NCBI RefSeq assembly: GCF_002980555.1
Contig: NZ_PVBT01000003.1
Span: 620,001-684,000 of the forward strand
Source: Phyllobacterium myrsinacearum
Lineage (GTDB): Bacteria; Pseudomonadota; Alphaproteobacteria; Rhizobiales; Rhizobiaceae
Direction of reading: 5' to 3'
DNA length: 64,000 nucleotides
This document shows, in pieces, positions 1-7,798 of this stretch. The translations under genes and the position numbers were made by a program. The notes below the pieces were generated by a model. That model made no database searches and was not told where the DNA came from. It worked only from the letters and a program-made list of their open reading frames with translations. Every line of letters begins with the position of its first letter. Within the stretch, counting starts at the first letter, position 1.

Positions 1-927
1 GCGGTTGGCGGAAACGCCGTTGGCGATGAGGAATTTGACCACGGAAATGGCGCGCGCGGCGGAAAGGTCCCAATTGTCCTTGAACTGGCCGGTGCCCGAA
101 AGCGCCACAGTGTCCGTGTGGCCGTCGACGCGCAGAACCCAGTTGATGTCGTCGGGAATTTCCTTCTGCAGATCGATCAAGGCCAAGGCCAGCTTCTTCA
201 TTTCCTCGCTGCCCGCTTCGTTCAGCACCGCCTGACCCGAGGGGAACAGCACTTCGGACTGGAAGACGAAGCGGTCGCCGACGATGCGGATATTTTCGCG
301 GTCGGAGAGGATTTCACGCAGGCGGCCGAAAAAGTCGGAGCGGTAACGGTTGAGCTCCTGCACGCGCTGGGCGAGGGCAACGTTCAGCCGCTTGCCGAGA
401 TCGGCAATCTTGGCATTGGATTCCTTGTCGCGGGATTCCGAAGCGTTGAGGGCTTCCTCCAGCGCGCCGATCTGCTTGCGCAATGCCAGGATCTGCTGGT
501 TGAGAATTTCCACCTGGGACAGGGCGCGCGCGCTCAGCTGTTTTTCGTTTTCAAGACCGGCGGTGAGGTCGCTGATCTTGCCTTCCGCGGCTGCTCCGGC
601 GCCCGCACCCTGCGACAGCATCGATTGCAGCCGCGATTGCTCGCTCTGCGCCTTGGTCAGCGATGCCTGCAGGTTGGCGATGGTGTCTTCCAGATCCTGC
701 TTGTTGCCCTGTTCGAGCGACAGCATCTGCGTCAATTCGTTGATCTGCGAGTTCAGGCGGTTGAGCACGGCATCCTTGCCGGTGATTTCCTGGCTGAGCA
801 GGAACTGCGCCAGAACGAAAACCGACAGGAGAAACATGATCGCCAGCAGCAATGTCGACAGGGCGTCGACGAAGCCCGGCCAGTAGTCCACATGGCGGAT
901 GGCGCGGCGGGTGCGACCGAGCGCCAT
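1..927 (-). CDS. MotB/OmpA-like peptidoglycan-binding stator protein, 3' end cut by window edge
   Basis: The reading frame opens with ATG at 927 and runs off the left edge after 309 codons, so the C-terminus is missing. A short cytoplasmic tail leads into one membrane helix (about residues 18-44). Asp21 at its start sits where MotB carries its proton-binding Asp. Residues about 50-195 are heptad-like and probably form a long periplasmic coiled coil. An OmpA-type peptidoglycan-binding domain follows from about 210, with VDGHTDT near 268 and the NWDLSAARA motif near 285. The gene starts 2 nt after the stop of the MotA-like gene, so the two are co-translated. The family predicts a proton-driven, wall-anchored complex. 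No flagellar gene is nearby, so flagellar rotation is not supported. The substrate or load is unknown. Confidence 0.88.
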   Translation of the reverse strand, partial: MALGRTRRAIRHVDYWPGFVDALSTLLLAIMFLLSVFVLAQFLLSQEITGKDAVLNRLNSQINELTQMLSLEQGNKQDLEDTIANLQASLTKAQSEQSRLQSMLSQGAGAGAAAEGKISDLTAGLENEKQLSARALSQVEILNQQILALRKQIGALEEALNASESRDKESNAKIADLGKRLNVALAQRVQELNRYRSDFFGRLREILSDRENIRIVGDRFVFQSEVLFPSGQAVLNEAGSEEMKKLALALIDLQKEIPDDINWVLRVDGHTDTVALSGTGQFKDNWDLSAARAISVVKFLIANGVSANR

Positions 928-929
928 TC

Positions 930-1952
930 TCAGTTGTCCCTGCGGCGGGCGACGTTATCGCTAAGCCTGGCGAGCGTTTCACGCATGGATTTCTGTTCTT
1001 CGGCCTGTTTTTCCACCCAGTCGCGCATCATCTGCTGTTCGGAGCGCATGTTCTTGACCAGACCCTGGATGCCTTCGGCCAGGCTTGCGAGCGCTGCGGT
1101 CGTGCGCTGGCTGGAGCCGCCCGTTTCCTGGATGTTCTGCAGCCGTTCGGAGAGCGAGCGCAGCTCGTCCGTGGTGCCGCTGTTAAGACCATCGAGCGCA
1201 TGCAGGTCCGATCCAAGATCGGTGACGCTGGACAGCCAGTTTTCCAGCTCGGTGTAGAAGCGGTTCTGGGCGCGGCCCGCCTGCAGATCGAGAAAACCGA
1301 GGACAAGCGAACCGGAAAGGCCGAACAGCGACGACGAGAATGCCGTGCCCATGCCCTTGAGCGGCGATTGCAGGCCGGCCTTGAGCGCATCGAGAACACC
1401 ATTCGCATCGCCCGCACGCGGATCGAGCGACTGGATGGTCTGGCCGATGGAGCCGATGGTTTCCAGAAGACCCCAGAACGTGCCGAGCAGGCCGAGGAAC
1501 ACCAGGAGGCCGATGAGATAGCGCGAGACATCGCGCGTTTCATCGAGCCGCGTGGCGATGGAGTCGAGCATGGAGCGCATGGCATTGGTCGACAGCGCCA
1601 TGGACTGGCGCCGTCCGATCAGGGCACGCATGGGAGCAAGCATGACCGGCTTGGTGTTGGGATCGGAATTGCCGCGGCGGAAGGAATTGACCCAGCGCAC
1701 CTCGGGAAAGAGCCGGATGACCTGACCGAAGGCGAGGAGAATGCCGACGACCAAAACGCCGATGATCAGGCCGTTGAGGCCGGGATTTGTGGTGAAGAAC
1801 ACGGAAATCTGGCGAAAGAGAATAGCGGCGAGAAAGGCGACGATGGCCAGGAAGATCGCCATCGACAAAAGCACAAGCCGCGGGCTGGAAAGCCGGTACG
1901 GGTCATAATCGTCACCGTCCATGACCCGGCGGGTTGAACTGAAATCAGCCAT
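930..1952 (-). CDS. MotA/TolQ/ExbB-like proton channel protein
   Basis: This is a 340-residue membrane protein. Hydrophobic segments lie near residues 26-47, 58-77, 145-165 and 200-220. The third contains a GLLGTFWGLLETIG stretch typical of the MotA/TolQ/ExbB channel family. The last about 80 residues are polar and probably coiled coil. ATG at 1952 was chosen because GGAG lies 8 nt upstream; an in-frame ATG at 1982 would add ten unlikely residues. It is followed 2 nt later by the OmpA/MotB-like gene, which makes a two-gene stator module. The dedicated tolQR genes of this genome are elsewhere in the window, so this pair is a separate system. Its function is not assigned. Confidence 0.88.
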   Translation of the reverse strand: MADFSSTRRVMDGDDYDPYRLSSPRLVLLSMAIFLAIVAFLAAILFRQISVFFTTNPGLNGLIIGVLVVGILLAFGQVIRLFPEVRWVNSFRRGNSDPNTKPVMLAPMRALIGRRQSMALSTNAMRSMLDSIATRLDETRDVSRYLIGLLVFLGLLGTFWGLLETIGSIGQTIQSLDPRAGDANGVLDALKAGLQSPLKGMGTAFSSSLFGLSGSLVLGFLDLQAGRAQNRFYTELENWLSSVTDLGSDLHALDGLNSGTTDELRSLSERLQNIQETGGSSQRTTAALASLAEGIQGLVKNMRSEQQMMRDWVEKQAEEQKSMRETLARLSDNVARRRDN

Positions 1953-2015
1953 TGCATCGTCTCCGCATTCGCCACGCGCCAAGCAACCTCGTTCGCGTCA
2001 GTGGACGAACGGAAA

Positions 2016-2043
2016 TCGCACAAACCCAAATCGGTTTGTGCGA
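2016..2043 (-). terminator. Perfect 11-bp inverted repeat, terminator-like
   Basis: TCGCACAAACC (2016-2026) and GGTTTGTGCGA (2033-2043) form an 11-bp perfect stem with a 6-nt loop. It lies between the end of the suhB-like gene and the MotA-like gene, both on the minus strand. On that strand it is followed only by TTTCC, so it is a weak intrinsic terminator at best. It could instead be an operator for the downstream stator pair. Confidence 0.4.
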
Positions 2044-2103
2044 CCCTAACCGAAATCAAGGTAAAAATGGAAGGTACAATGCGGCCGGAGGGCCGGATAT
2101 TGT

Positions 2104-2895
2104 TCAGATCGGCTTCTTCAATGTCTTCAGCAGCGCCCGCTGGATGGCTTCATTGCCGGCAACGATCGATTTGCTTTCGACCACATCCTGGCTGCCATCG
2201 AAATCGGTGACAAAACCGCCGGCTTCGCGCACCATGATGATGCCCGCACCCGTATCCCAGGGGGACAGGCCGTCTTCCCAGAAGCCGTCAAAGCGGCCCG
2301 CCGCGACAGCGGCCAGATCAAGCGCTGCGGCACCCATGCGGCGGATGCCGGAGACTTCGCCCATGACATTGCGCAGCTGCACGAGATAATCGCCGTGATG
2401 GCCGCGGCCGAGATGCGGCACGCCGGTGCCGATGACGGAATCGACCAGCTTGATGCGGCCGGAGACGCGCAGACGGCGGTCATTGAGAAAGGCGCCGCCG
2501 CCGCGTTCAGCGGTGTAAAGCTCATCCATGGCAGGATTGAAGATCACGCCGGCAACGATCTGGCCCTGGCGTTCGAGCGCGATGGAAACCGCAAACAGTG
2601 GAATGCCGTGCAGGAAGTTGGTGGTGCCGTCGAGCGGATCAACCAGCCAGCGGTGCTGGCTGTCGCTGCCCTCGACCGCGCCGGTTTCTTCCATCAGGAA
2701 ACTGTAGTCGGGACGGGCCCGGCGCAGTTCCGCATAGATGATTTCCTCGGCCTTGCGGTCGGCCTGGCTGACATAGTCGCCGGGACCCTTGAGCGAGACC
2801 TGCAGATTCTGCACTTCGCCGAAATCGCGCGCCAGGGAGCGGCCGGCCTTCATAGCAGCCTGCACCATTACATTGAGGATCGCTGAACGCGCCAT
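2104..2895 (-). CDS. suhB: Inositol monophosphatase family protein (SuhB-like)
   Basis: The protein has 263 residues, the usual length for the family. It hydrolyses inositol-1-phosphate or a related sugar phosphate with Mg2+. Metal ligands are visible: Glu69/Glu70 in the MEETG segment, Asp86 and Asp89 in VDPLDGTTNF, and Asp214 in SPWDTGAG near the C-terminus, followed by the REAGG motif. In enterobacteria SuhB also binds RNA polymerase and aids rRNA antitermination; whether this homologue does is not visible. The start at 2895 has GGAGAA 11 nt upstream. It lies between efp and the stator pair on the same strand, with 68 nt to efp, so co-transcription with efp is possible. Confidence 0.93.
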   Translation of the reverse strand: MARSAILNVMVQAAMKAGRSLARDFGEVQNLQVSLKGPGDYVSQADRKAEEIIYAELRRARPDYSFLMEETGAVEGSDSQHRWLVDPLDGTTNFLHGIPLFAVSIALERQGQIVAGVIFNPAMDELYTAERGGGAFLNDRRLRVSGRIKLVDSVIGTGVPHLGRGHHGDYLVQLRNVMGEVSGIRRMGAAALDLAAVAAGRFDGFWEDGLSPWDTGAGIIMVREAGGFVTDFDGSQDVVESKSIVAGNEAIQRALLKTLKKPI

Positions 2896-2963
2896 TTCAG
2901 GTCATTCTCCGTCTGAATTCGTTGATGCGGGCGCTGGCCGATGCAGCGCCCGGTAATGCCGGC

Positions 2964-3527
2964 TTAGTCAGCGCGGCGGACGTATGTCAGTTCGTTGGTG
3001 TCGACGATGATGCGTTCGCCCGACGAAATGAACGGCGGAACCAGAACGCGAATGCCGTTTTCAAGCACGGCCGGCTTGTAGGACGACGCCGCCGTCTGAC
3101 CCTTGACGACCGGGTCTGCCTCGGTGATGGCGAGCGTGACATAGTCAGGCAGGGAAATGCCGATCGGACGTTCGTCGTAGAGTTCAACGGTTACCATCAT
3201 GCCGTCCTGCAGGAACGCGGCACGGTCGCCGACGAAATCCTTCTGCAGCTCAAGCTGCTCGTAGCTGGCGGTGTCCATGAATATAAGCGCGTCGCCCTGT
3301 TCGTAGAGGAAGGAGAAATCCTTCTGTTCGAGGCGGACCTTTTCGACGGTTTCAGCGGCGCGGAAGCGCTCGTTGAGCTTGGTGCCGTTGATGAGGTTCT
3401 TCAGTTCGACCTGATTGTAGGCGCCGCCCTTGCCGGGCTTGACCGCGTTCGTCCTGACGGCCACCCACAGGCCGCCATCATGTTCGATCACATTGCCAGG
3501 ACGGATTTCATTGCCGTTGATTTTCAT
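2964..3527 (-). CDS. efp: Elongation factor P
   Basis: The 187-residue protein matches full-length EF-P, with a KOW-like N-terminal domain and two OB domains. EF-P binds between the P and E sites of the ribosome and relieves stalling at polyproline. The tip loop reads KPGKGG with Lys33 at the position that is beta-lysylated in many bacteria. No modification gene (epmA/epmB) is seen in this window. The start ATG at 3527 was chosen because [11 protein letters not shown] is the conserved N-terminus; the longer in-frame extension to 3605 is low-complexity Arg/Pro and not part of the family. Several products here are proline-rich (TolA, the 562-residue membrane protein) and are plausible EF-P clients. 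Confidence 0.95.
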   Translation of the reverse strand: MKINGNEIRPGNVIEHDGGLWVAVRTNAVKPGKGGAYNQVELKNLINGTKLNERFRAAETVEKVRLEQKDFSFLYEQGDALIFMDTASYEQLELQKDFVGDRAAFLQDGMMVTVELYDERPIGISLPDYVTLAITEADPVVKGQTAASSYKPAVLENGIRVLVPPFISSGERIIVDTNELTYVRRAD

Positions 3528-3632
3528 TTGTTTATCCGGATTGGTGTTGGAAACCGGGCGCCGACGTCTCGGCGGCAGCCGATATTGGCGCCTCCAAGAC
3601 CACAAAATCGCGCGATAGGCAAGAGAAAGCGC

Positions 3633-3657
3633 AAAAAGAGCCGGTTGCGGCCCTTTT
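3633..3657 (-). terminator. Intrinsic terminator after the M20 amidohydrolase gene
   Basis: On the minus strand AGGGCCG and CGGCTCT pair (one G-U) around a CAAC loop and are followed by TTTTT. It lies 20 nt beyond the amidohydrolase stop and before efp. Confidence 0.7.
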
Positions 3658-3676
3658 CGCGGCTAAGCCTCGGGAA

Positions 3677-4840
3677 CTAAGCGGCGAGCGCCGTTTCCGC
3701 CACGGAAACCCAATAGCTGATGCCGTAGGGAATGGCATCGTCATTGAAATCATAGGCCGAATTGTGCAGGGCCGCCGTGTCGCCATTGCCAAGGAATATG
3801 AAGGCGCCGGGGCGCTTTTCCAGCATGTAGGAAAAATCCTCGGCACCCATGACTGGCGGCATGTTGGTGTTCACGGCGCTGTCGCCGGCAATCAGCTGTG
3901 CGACGCCCGTGGCAAAATCCGTCTCGCGGTCATGGTTGAACGTCACCGGATAGCCCTGATCATATTTGACTTCGGCGCGCGCACCGAAAATGGCAGCCGT
4001 CGCTTCGGCCACTTCGGTCACGCGCTTGCGGGCGAAGTCGCGCACTTCCGGCATCAGCGTGCGCACCGTACCCGAAAGCGTCACGGCGTTGGGAATGACA
4101 TTGGTCGCATCGCCGCCGTGAATCATCGCCACCGAGATGACCAGCGATTTGAGCGGGTCGGTTTCCCGCGACACCAATGACTGCAGGGCGAGAACCGTAT
4201 GGGCGGAGACGACCACGGGGTCGATTGTGGTATGCGGCTTGGCGGCATGTCCGCCGCGGCCGATGACCTTGATCTCGAATTCGTCGGTCGCCGCCATGAT
4301 GGAGCCCTTGCGCAGGGCGAACTGGCCAACGGGCAGGCCCGGCGCATTGTGCATGCCATAGACTTCCTTGATCGAGAACCGGTCCATCAGGCCGTCATTG
4401 ATCATGGCCAGCGCTCCGGCGCCGCCTTCTTCGGCCGGCTGGAAAATGACCGCGACCGAGCCTTTGAAATTGCGGGTTTCGGCAAGATACTGCGCCGCGC
4501 CGAGCAGCATGGCGGTATGGCCGTCATGGCCGCAGGCATGCATCTTGCCCTTGGTCTTCGAGGCCCATGGCTTGCCGCTGGCTTCAAGGATGGGCAAGGC
4601 ATCCATGTCGGCACGCAGGCCGATCACCGGCCCGTCGCCATGGCGGCCGCGGATGATCCCGACCACGCCGGTCTGGCCGATGCCGGTCTCGACACTGTCG
4701 CAGCCGAAGGAGCGCAGTTTCTCCGCGACAAAGCGGGAGGTCTCATGCACGTCGTAGAGGATTTCCGGATTCTCATGCAGATGCCGGCGCCATTCGGCGA
4801 CATCAGGTTGCATTTCATGAACTCGGTTGATCAACGGCAT
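3677..4840 (-). CDS. M20 family amidohydrolase (hippurate hydrolase-like)
   Basis: The 387-residue protein is a di-metal amidohydrolase of the M20D/HipO group, which removes acyl groups from N-acyl amino acids or related amides. Metal and catalytic residues are visible: the MHACGHDGHTA motif with His101, Cys103 and His105, the PAEEGG motif with Glu137 and Glu138, and His163 in GMHNAPG. The C-terminal MGAEDFSYML motif supplies a further family signature. No signal peptide is seen, so it is cytoplasmic. The start at 4840 has AAAGGGA upstream. The gene appears monocistronic, with its own terminator. The actual substrate cannot be told from sequence; N-acetyl-amino acid, hippurate and IAA-conjugate hydrolases look alike. 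Confidence 0.9.
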   Translation of the reverse strand: MPLINRVHEMQPDVAEWRRHLHENPEILYDVHETSRFVAEKLRSFGCDSVETGIGQTGVVGIIRGRHGDGPVIGLRADMDALPILEASGKPWASKTKGKMHACGHDGHTAMLLGAAQYLAETRNFKGSVAVIFQPAEEGGAGALAMINDGLMDRFSIKEVYGMHNAPGLPVGQFALRKGSIMAATDEFEIKVIGRGGHAAKPHTTIDPVVVSAHTVLALQSLVSRETDPLKSLVISVAMIHGGDATNVIPNAVTLSGTVRTLMPEVRDFARKRVTEVAEATAAIFGARAEVKYDQGYPVTFNHDRETDFATGVAQLIAGDSAVNTNMPPVMGAEDFSYMLEKRPGAFIFLGNGDTAALHNSAYDFNDDAIPYGISYWVSVAETALAA

Positions 4841-4890
4841 GGTGAAGTTCCCTTTCTGATCGTGTGGCGCACTAAAAGCCCGGCTGCCGG

Positions 4891-5994
4891 TCAGCGCATT
4901 TTATTGGCTTCGGTCAGGGCAGCCTTTATCTGGTCGTCGTCAAGGCCGTCCATGAAAGAGTCAAGTTCGGGATCGGTCAATCCGGCGCGTCTGGCAACCA
5001 TGTACCAGGCGGCTGCCTTGACGCTGTCACCTTCCACGCCGAGGCCTTGATAGTAAAGCTTTGCCAGCTGTGCCTGTGCTGCGACATTACCGCCTACGGC
5101 AGCGCGCAGGGTCCAGCCGAAACCCGACACATAATCGCGCGGGCCGCCGCGTCCCTCGACCAGCCAGCGGCCGAGATCGAGCTGCGCCGTGTCGTATCCG
5201 CGGTTTGCCGCCTTGGCGAGATATTCGCGGGCCCTGGCGTCGTCGCGCGGAACGGCGAGCGTACCGTTGGCCAGAATCTGGCTGACCGCATAGCTGCCAT
5301 CGGGCAAACCCTGTGCCGCCGCCTTCAGGAACCAGGGATAGGCACTGTCGAGACCGGTGGAGCCGGGATGCTCCTGCATCAGTATCTGGCCGTAATTGAA
5401 CTGGGCCATGGCATTGCCGCCATCGGCGGCTGCCTTCATGAGCGTCTTGGCCCTGGCCGGGTCCTTGGGCGCATACTTGCCCTGGAGCAGGATCGCGCCG
5501 TAGCGGAACTGGGCTTCCGGAACGCCCTGATCGGCGGCCTTGCCGTACCATTTGGCCGATTCGGGCAGGTTGACCGGTATGCCGAGACCACGGGCAAGCA
5601 TATCGGCAACCAGCACCTGGGCAGCGCCATCGCCATTTTCGGCGCGGGGCAGGGCGAGATTATAGGCAGTCTTGTAGAGGCCGCGCTGGTAGGCGCCGAA
5701 TGCCTCGTCCACCGCTCCCTTGCCAAAGCGCGTCGGGTTGACGATGTCGGCGGCGGGATCGCTGGCAAGTTTCGGCCGGTCCTGCTTGGGCGTTGTCTGC
5801 GGCGTTTCCAGATGCTGGGGCGCGTCGGTCGGCGCGGATGTTACCGATGGCGCCTGGCTTGTTGCCGGGGCGGGGGGAACCGGCGATTCCTGGGCTGCCG
5901 GTGCCGTCTGGGCTGTCGCGCCCTGCATGAGGAGCGGGAAGGCTGCAAGCACGGCCGCGACGGCGCAAACGAGGTTTGCGGATTTTGCTCCCAT
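4891..5994 (-). CDS. Secreted Sel1-repeat (TPR-like) protein
   Basis: The 367-residue product has a signal peptide (about residues 1-28, cut near GATAQ) and a Pro/Ala/Thr-rich linker to about residue 80. Then come at least five Sel1-like repeats carrying motifs of the AAQFNYGQILMQ type. Sel1 repeats form a helical solenoid for protein binding. Secreted members in rhizobia, such as ExoR, tune exopolysaccharide or envelope signalling; this is family knowledge, not evidence that this is ExoR. The start at 5994 was preferred to an upstream codon at 6126 because it gives a clean signal peptide. It begins 4 nt after the ThiE-like gene stops, so the two are translationally linked. Confidence 0.85.
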   Translation of the reverse strand: MGAKSANLVCAVAAVLAAFPLLMQGATAQTAPAAQESPVPPAPATSQAPSVTSAPTDAPQHLETPQTTPKQDRPKLASDPAADIVNPTRFGKGAVDEAFGAYQRGLYKTAYNLALPRAENGDGAAQVLVADMLARGLGIPVNLPESAKWYGKAADQGVPEAQFRYGAILLQGKYAPKDPARAKTLMKAAADGGNAMAQFNYGQILMQEHPGSTGLDSAYPWFLKAAAQGLPDGSYAVSQILANGTLAVPRDDARAREYLAKAANRGYDTAQLDLGRWLVEGRGGPRDYVSGFGWTLRAAVGGNVAAQAQLAKLYYQGLGVEGDSVKAAAWYMVARRAGLTDPELDSFMDGLDDDQIKAALTEANKMR

Positions 5995-5998
5995 GGGC

Positions 5999-6655
5999 CT
6001 ATTCCTCAAATCGCGGCGCGTGCTCGTCGAGCAGCCGGTTCGCTTCCCTGATGGCATCCGCCGGTTTGTCGTTGCCGAAAACCGCGGCGCCGAGGGCGAT
6101 GAACTCCGCACCGGTGGCGGCCGCATCGGCGATGCTTTCCAGCGTGTTGCCCGCCTGGACGATGCAGGGAATCTCGATCATCGATGCCCACCAGTCCGCC
6201 AGCTCGACATTGCGCGGATGGGCTTCGGGTGTCGTGTCCGCGCCGATCTTGCCGAACAGGACATAATCCGGCTGGGCTTCGCCGATTTCGAGCGCCGTGT
6301 GACGGTTCTTGATATTGCCGGTCCCGACAATCAATTTGGGCGAAAAGCGCTCGACATTGGCGGCAAGGTCGGCGGCTGGCCCTTCAAGATGCAGGCCGTC
6401 GGCCTTGACCCGTCCGGCAATCTGCGTGTTGCCGACAATGATGGCGGCAGCGCCCGCATTCTGAATGACCGGAACCGCAGCTTCGGCCATGCTCTGGAAC
6501 AGGGTTTCGTCCGTCTCATAGGCAGGCAGCAGCACCGAGGCGACATCGCCGCCCGACAAGGCTTCGCTGAGTTTCCCGGCCAGTTCGTCGGCAGTCGCGG
6601 CCGGAGGCGCGATCAGAACGATACGGCAGCGTTGGGGTGTTTGTTCGTTGTTCAT
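5999..6655 (-). CDS. Thiamine phosphate synthase/TenI-like protein
   Basis: The 218-residue protein has the TIM-barrel layout of ThiE/TenI: a DGLHLEG phosphate-binding segment, a DYVLFGKIG strand and a C-terminal ALGAAVF strand. ThiE joins the pyrimidine and thiazole halves of thiamine. The canonical GPIFPT motif of true ThiE is replaced by FGKIGADTTP, and no other thi gene is near, so the enzyme activity is uncertain. The start is ATG at 6655, with AAGG 9 nt upstream; a TTG at 6664 overlaps that site and is less likely. It heads a two-gene unit with the Sel1-repeat gene. Confidence 0.72.
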   Translation of the reverse strand: MNNEQTPQRCRIVLIAPPAATADELAGKLSEALSGGDVASVLLPAYETDETLFQSMAEAAVPVIQNAGAAAIIVGNTQIAGRVKADGLHLEGPAADLAANVERFSPKLIVGTGNIKNRHTALEIGEAQPDYVLFGKIGADTTPEAHPRNVELADWWASMIEIPCIVQAGNTLESIADAAATGAEFIALGAAVFGNDKPADAIREANRLLDEHAPRFEE

Positions 6656-6890
6656 GAGCTGCAACCTTACAATCGTTCTCTATAGAATGGGCAATCGTGA
6701 TGGAATTCGGGCATAGAGGATGGCCGTTCATTTGAACAGTCTTTTCAATGCCGCGCCCATCACACCCTGTTGCATATTAGTCTTACGACGTAATTACTTA
6801 GTAGCAAACAGGTGGTTGTCCGCAAAAAGCATTTTTCAAGTGCCGATGGCATCGGGTAAGGATGAGCGACCCTCCTTGCGGATTTCCATC
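6656..6890. promoter_or_regulatory. Divergent intergenic region (ThiE-like / TauE-like)
   Basis: This 235-nt region separates two divergent genes and must hold both promoters. It is AT-richer than its surroundings. A perfect short palindrome, TTACGACGTAA, lies at 6783-6793 and could be an operator half-site pair. No confident -35/-10 pair was found. Confidence 0.35.
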
Positions 6891-7658
6891 ATGCACGATC
6901 TCCTGTTGAACCCGTGGTTCTATGCTGCTGCCATTCCGGCCACGATCCTGATCGGGCTGTCGAAGGGCGGCCTTGGCGGGGCCATGGGGCAGGTGGGCGT
7001 GCCGTTGATGGCGCTGGTGATGCCGCCGGTGCAGGCGGCCGCCATCATGCTGCCAATCCTCATCATCATGGATGTCGCCAGCCTGTGGAGCTGGCGCGGC
7101 TATCGTGATGCCAAAACCCTCAAGCTGATGCTGCCGGGCGCCTTCCTCGGCATTGGCATAGGCTGGCTGACCGCATCCGTGGTGACCGACGACATGGTCA
7201 AGCTCATTGTCGGCGCTGTCGCGATCATCTTTTTCGCCCGCTATTTCTTCGCAAGCGCGGCCAAGCGTGCAGCCGCACAGCCGCACAACGCGGCGGCGGC
7301 GACCTTCTGGTCGACCATCGCCGGGTTCACAAGTTTCGTCGCGCATGCGGGCGGCCCGCCCTATCAGGTCTATGCCCTGCCGCTGCGCCAGGACCCGAAG
7401 GTTTATAATGGCACGAGCGTGATTTTCTTCGCGATCGTCAACGCCGTGAAGGTCATCCCGTATTTTGCGCTGGGGCAGTTCGATGCCGAAAACCTCAAGG
7501 CGGCGGCGGTTCTGGTGCCCATCGCACCGCTGGCCACCTTCGCCGGCGCGTGGATCGTCAAACGCATGCGGCCGGAGGTGTTCTATCCCTTCATGTACAT
7601 CATGATCCTGTTGATGGGATTGAAGCTTTCCTACGATGGATTAGCCGCCTTGTTATAA
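6891..7658 (+). CDS. TauE/SafE family sulfite/organosulfonate exporter-like membrane protein
   Basis: The 255-residue protein is almost entirely hydrophobic, with about eight helices arranged in two similar halves as in TauE/SafE. The glycine-rich GLSKGGLGGAMG motif lies at residues 22-33, and the matching second-half motif AHAGGPPYQ lies near 147-155. The family exports sulfite, sulfoacetate or other anions, but many members have no known substrate. ATG at 6891 gives the normal N-terminus; a longer frame from 6720 adds a non-membrane tail and is unlikely. No sulfonate-degrading gene is adjacent, so the substrate is open. Confidence 0.88.
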   Translation: MHDLLLNPWFYAAAIPATILIGLSKGGLGGAMGQVGVPLMALVMPPVQAAAIMLPILIIMDVASLWSWRGYRDAKTLKLMLPGAFLGIGIGWLTASVVTDDMVKLIVGAVAIIFFARYFFASAAKRAAAQPHNAAAATFWSTIAGFTSFVAHAGGPPYQVYALPLRQDPKVYNGTSVIFFAIVNAVKVIPYFALGQFDAENLKAAAVLVPIAPLATFAGAWIVKRMRPEVFYPFMYIMILLMGLKLSYDGLAALL

Positions 7659-7665
7659 TTATGAA

Positions 7666-7696
7666 CGAAAGTTGATCAGCCGAATCGCAACTTTCG
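7666..7696. repeat. 9-bp inverted repeat between the TauE-like and OpgC genes
   Basis: CGAAAGTTG (7666-7674) and CAACTTTCG (7688-7696) are perfect inverted copies separated by 13 nt. It lies 8 nt after the exporter stop. No T-run follows, so it is either a weak terminator or a binding site ahead of the opgC-like gene. Confidence 0.35.
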
Positions 7697-7798
7697 GACT
7701 ATGTAAACATTATCAACTGCAACCGTCGGACGTACCGCTCCCTCACGAGGCCGGGAGTGCTGTGATTGAATATTGCATGACAGGAATGGGTGAACGCT

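Noticed and set aside
1-1952. Zorya-type anti-phage system (ZorA/ZorB-like pair)
   Set aside because: The architecture is similar, but no ZorC, ZorD or ZorE-like gene is on the visible side, and the neighbours are core housekeeping genes.
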